This document shows, piece after piece, positions 62,230-64,000 of a DNA stretch of 64,000 nucleotides (position 1 is the stretch's first letter; each line of letters begins with the position of its first letter). The notes below the pieces were generated by a model, which saw only the letters and a list, made by a program, of their open reading frames with translations, was not told the origin of the DNA and made no database searches. Both the position numbers and the translations under genes were made by a program. Source of the stretch: Chitinophagaceae bacterium (lineage in GTDB: Bacteria; Bacteroidota; Bacteroidia; Chitinophagales; Chitinophagaceae); contig JAGFIS010000029.1 of NCBI GenBank assembly GCA_024103425.1, forward strand, positions 186,001 through 250,000. The letters run 5' to 3'.

Positions 62230-62715
62230 ATGACGGAATCTGAATATAACGAGAGCGTGAGAAGCTATGCAGATAATGTGTACCGGTTTGTACTCAAGAA
62301 CCTGAGGAATGAAGAGGATGCACGTGATGTTGTTCAGTCTTCTTTTGAAAAATTGTGGATGAATCGCAGTAAAGTGGAACCGGAAAAAGCAAAGTCCTAC
62401 CTTTTTACTGTCGCCTTTCATGAGCTGATAGACTTTGTCCGCAAAAACAAGAGAATCAGTCTGGAAGAAGACTTATCACGGGCTTCATTACAAACAAGAG
62501 CAGTGCAGCCGGGAGTAAAGGAGATTCTGAATAGGGCGATTTACAGGTTGAGCGACACACAAAGGACCCTCGTTTTATTAAAGGATTATGAAGGATACAG
62601 TTATGAAGAAATTGCAGCAATCACTTCACTGAGCATCAGCCAGGTGAAAGTGTACCTGCACAGGGCACGGATCCGGTTAAAAAATTATCTGATCAAACCC
62701 GAAAATGTTATCTGA
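62230..62715 (+). CDS. ECF-type sigma factor
   Basis: 161 residues from the ATG at 62230 (MTESEYNESVRSYADNVYRF); an upstream ATG at 62152 would add a poorly sigma-like extension. Region 2 is DARDVVQSSFEKLWMNRS with SYLFTVAFHELIDFVRKNKR, and region 4 has YSYEEIAAITSLSISQVKVYLHRARIRLKNYL. It precedes a membrane anti-sigma-like gene by 2 bases, forming a second sigma/anti-sigma unit in the window. Confidence 0.9.
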   Translation: MTESEYNESVRSYADNVYRFVLKNLRNEEDARDVVQSSFEKLWMNRSKVEPEKAKSYLFTVAFHELIDFVRKNKRISLEEDLSRASLQTRAVQPGVKEILNRAIYRLSDTQRTLVLLKDYEGYSYEEIAAITSLSISQVKVYLHRARIRLKNYLIKPENVI

Positions 62716-62717
62716 CC

Positions 62718-63791
62718 ATGAACATCAATACTGAGAATTACGAAGAATATTTTCTGCTTTATGCAGACAATGAACTGACGGAAGCTCAGCGCCGTATGGT
62801 GGAAACATTTGTGGCCGAACATCCGGAGTTCAAGAAAGAGCTGGATGATTTCTTAAGCACCGTACAACTTCCTGAAGAGGAGATTTCACTGGGCGATAAG
62901 TCTTTTCTCTTCAAAACAGAAGAAAACGATTTTGTAAACGACGAGAATTATGAAGAAGTATTTGTTGCCTACCACGACAATGAATTAGATGAATCTCAAA
63001 AGAGACAGACAGAGGTGTTCATCAGCAAAAATCCTGAACTGAAGGATGGGTTTAACTGGATTGGCAAAGCAAAATTAGAACCCGATACTTCCATAATATT
63101 TCCAGATAAAAATCTGCTCTACAGAAGATCTAACAATGTCAGAATTCTCTTCTACCGTGTTGCAGTGGCTGCGGTGATCGCAGGTATCGTTTCGACTGGG
63201 CTATACTTCTTAGTTAATTCCAACAGGGGTACCGTCTCGTCTGTAACTGTACAAACAGAAAAGCCACCCCTCCAACAACCGCAAAACATTGAAGATACGC
63301 CTGTTATGCCACAAATTGAAGAGAGTGTCGAGACACAGCCTCAAAAACGATCAGCAGGAATTGCTTCAAGGCAATCTTCACCCGAACTGAAAATTAAAAC
63401 TGTTGAACCCGACCGGGAACCTGTAATTACAGCTCAATTGAATGAGATGGCAGAGAAGAAAGACAATCCGGACATGGCAACAACAGCAACCGTTCAAACT
63501 GCACTTGAAACAGAAACTACGGCTGCCATCAATACCGGAATCGTAACGGCTAGTGAAGACTTCAGCCAAAGATTATTGACTGTTATCGACGAAAAGCCTG
63601 AGATAACAGCCGCTACAATCAATATGGAATACCTCAACTTGGTTCTGAAGGATGACGAGCCTGACAGCTATGTTATGGATATCCCCGAGAGCATATTCAA
63701 TAAAACCAAGGTCGGCATCTTTATTAAAAAAGTAAAACGCACTATCGACAGAAATAACCCTATAAGCCGCTTGTTGAACGGCGGAGAATGA
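62718..63791 (+). CDS. Anti-sigma-like membrane protein with a tandem-duplicated N-terminal domain
   Basis: 357 residues. Residues 1-70 and 71-140 are a tandem repeat: NYEEYFLLYADNELTEAQ is mirrored by NYEEVFVAYHDNELDESQ at a 70-residue offset, and DKSFLFK by DKNLLYR. A membrane helix lies at about 144-166 (FYRVAVAAVIAGIVSTGLYFL). A low-complexity, Pro/Glu/Thr-rich periplasmic region follows, ending in a basic helix (KVGIFIKKVKRTIDRN). The cytoplasmic YxDNEL repeat has no zinc ligands. By position it should control the preceding sigma factor; two copies could bind two sigma molecules. Confidence 0.8.
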   Translation: MNINTENYEEYFLLYADNELTEAQRRMVETFVAEHPEFKKELDDFLSTVQLPEEEISLGDKSFLFKTEENDFVNDENYEEVFVAYHDNELDESQKRQTEVFISKNPELKDGFNWIGKAKLEPDTSIIFPDKNLLYRRSNNVRILFYRVAVAAVIAGIVSTGLYFLVNSNRGTVSSVTVQTEKPPLQQPQNIEDTPVMPQIEESVETQPQKRSAGIASRQSSPELKIKTVEPDREPVITAQLNEMAEKKDNPDMATTATVQTALETETTAAINTGIVTASEDFSQRLLTVIDEKPEITAATINMEYLNLVLKDDEPDSYVMDIPESIFNKTKVGIFIKKVKRTIDRNNPISRLLNGGE

Positions 63792-63807
63792 TTTCAAAAA
63801 AAGTAAA

Positions 63808-64000
63808 ATGCAGTATATGAAAAAGACGATTATGGCAATAGTCATGGCAGTTGTTTGCCAAACTACATTCGCACAGCAAGACTCAATCAGCATCAGCAAA
63901 GAAAAAGATACGATTAAAGTGGGCGGCATCATCATCCTGAAGAAGGGTAACCCCGAAGATAAAGAACACTCGCGCGTAACCGTAAACATCGGAAGGCCGG
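63808..64000 (+). CDS. Secreted or outer-membrane protein, 3' end beyond the window
   Basis: The frame opens at an ATG at 63808 (MQYMKKTIMAIVMAVV; a second ATG is at 63817) and stays open to the edge. The signal peptide ends in TTFAQ, followed by QDSISISKEKDTIKVGGIIILKKG. It is the third gene of the sigma/anti-sigma operon. Genes in this position in related genomes often encode outer-membrane beta-barrels, but too little is visible to say. Confidence 0.7.
   Translation, partial: MQYMKKTIMAIVMAVVCQTTFAQQDSISISKEKDTIKVGGIIILKKGNPEDKEHSRVTVNIGRP

Noticed and set aside
1..64000. tRNA, rRNA, insertion sequence or prophage genes
   Set aside because: Intergenic stretches were read for cloverleaf or rRNA motifs and for transposase, integrase or phage genes; none were recognised. 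A covariance-model search would be needed to exclude small RNAs.

Overview
The window looks like part of a chromosome from a Bacteroidota bacterium, most likely of the Chitinophagaceae type. The sequence support is: a SusC/SusD pair driven by a FecI-type sigma factor and a FecR anti-sigma factor, gliding genes gldF and gldG, two proteins with type IX secretion C-terminal domains, a MurF-alanine racemase fusion, several promoters with the phylum-specific TAnnTTTG -7 box, and no obvious Shine-Dalgarno sites. I saw no rRNA, tRNA, insertion sequence, prophage or CRISPR array.

Layout. 1-5.4 kb: the 5' part of a GMC oxidoreductase gene, then dxs flanked by two small toxin-antitoxin loci, MntA/HepT and a ParE-type module. 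In both, the antitoxin frame is intact and the toxin frame carries an early in-frame stop. 5.4-9.9 kb: a minus-strand operon of ECF sigma factor, membrane TPR protein and secreted TPR-CHAT (caspase-fold) protein. 10.3-14.9 kb: acyl-CoA dehydrogenase with a MarR regulator, a glycosyltransferase and a nitronate monooxygenase-like enzyme. 15.0-18.5 kb: an exopolysaccharide export pair (SLBB outer-membrane protein plus Wzz-like protein). 18.6-27.2 kb: housekeeping genes (recR, pheS operon with two fatty-acid/SDR enzymes, ureohydrolase-like, UPF0126 membrane protein, rhodanese, TrpF-like, uvrB). 27.4-31.4 kb: a MarR-controlled TolC/HlyD/ABC-2 efflux operon. 31.5-40.1 kb: trmD, a LEA-like protein, repeat-rich spacers, tesB, a methyltransferase, murF-alr and gldGF.

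40.3-51.1 kb: a small T9SS cargo protein and a transport island of sigma factor, FecR, SusC, SusD, TlpA-like thioredoxin lipoprotein and an EreA/TIKI-like secreted protein, with no glycoside hydrolase. 51.2-64 kb: acyl-CoA ligase, a large T9SS-exported subtilase with an unusual catalytic site, recX, a cupin, an alkyltransferase-like protein, trmB, a CvfB-like protein, kbl, and a second sigma/anti-sigma operon running off the right edge.

The most notable features are the two nonsense-interrupted toxins beside intact antitoxins, the sigma-TPR-CHAT operon, a shared palindromic operator in front of two paralogous marR genes, a decayed tandem copy of the 3' end of uvrB, TAnnTTTG-like boxes 4-5 nt before several start codons (predicting leaderless mRNAs), and a 70-residue tandem duplication in an anti-sigma-like protein.
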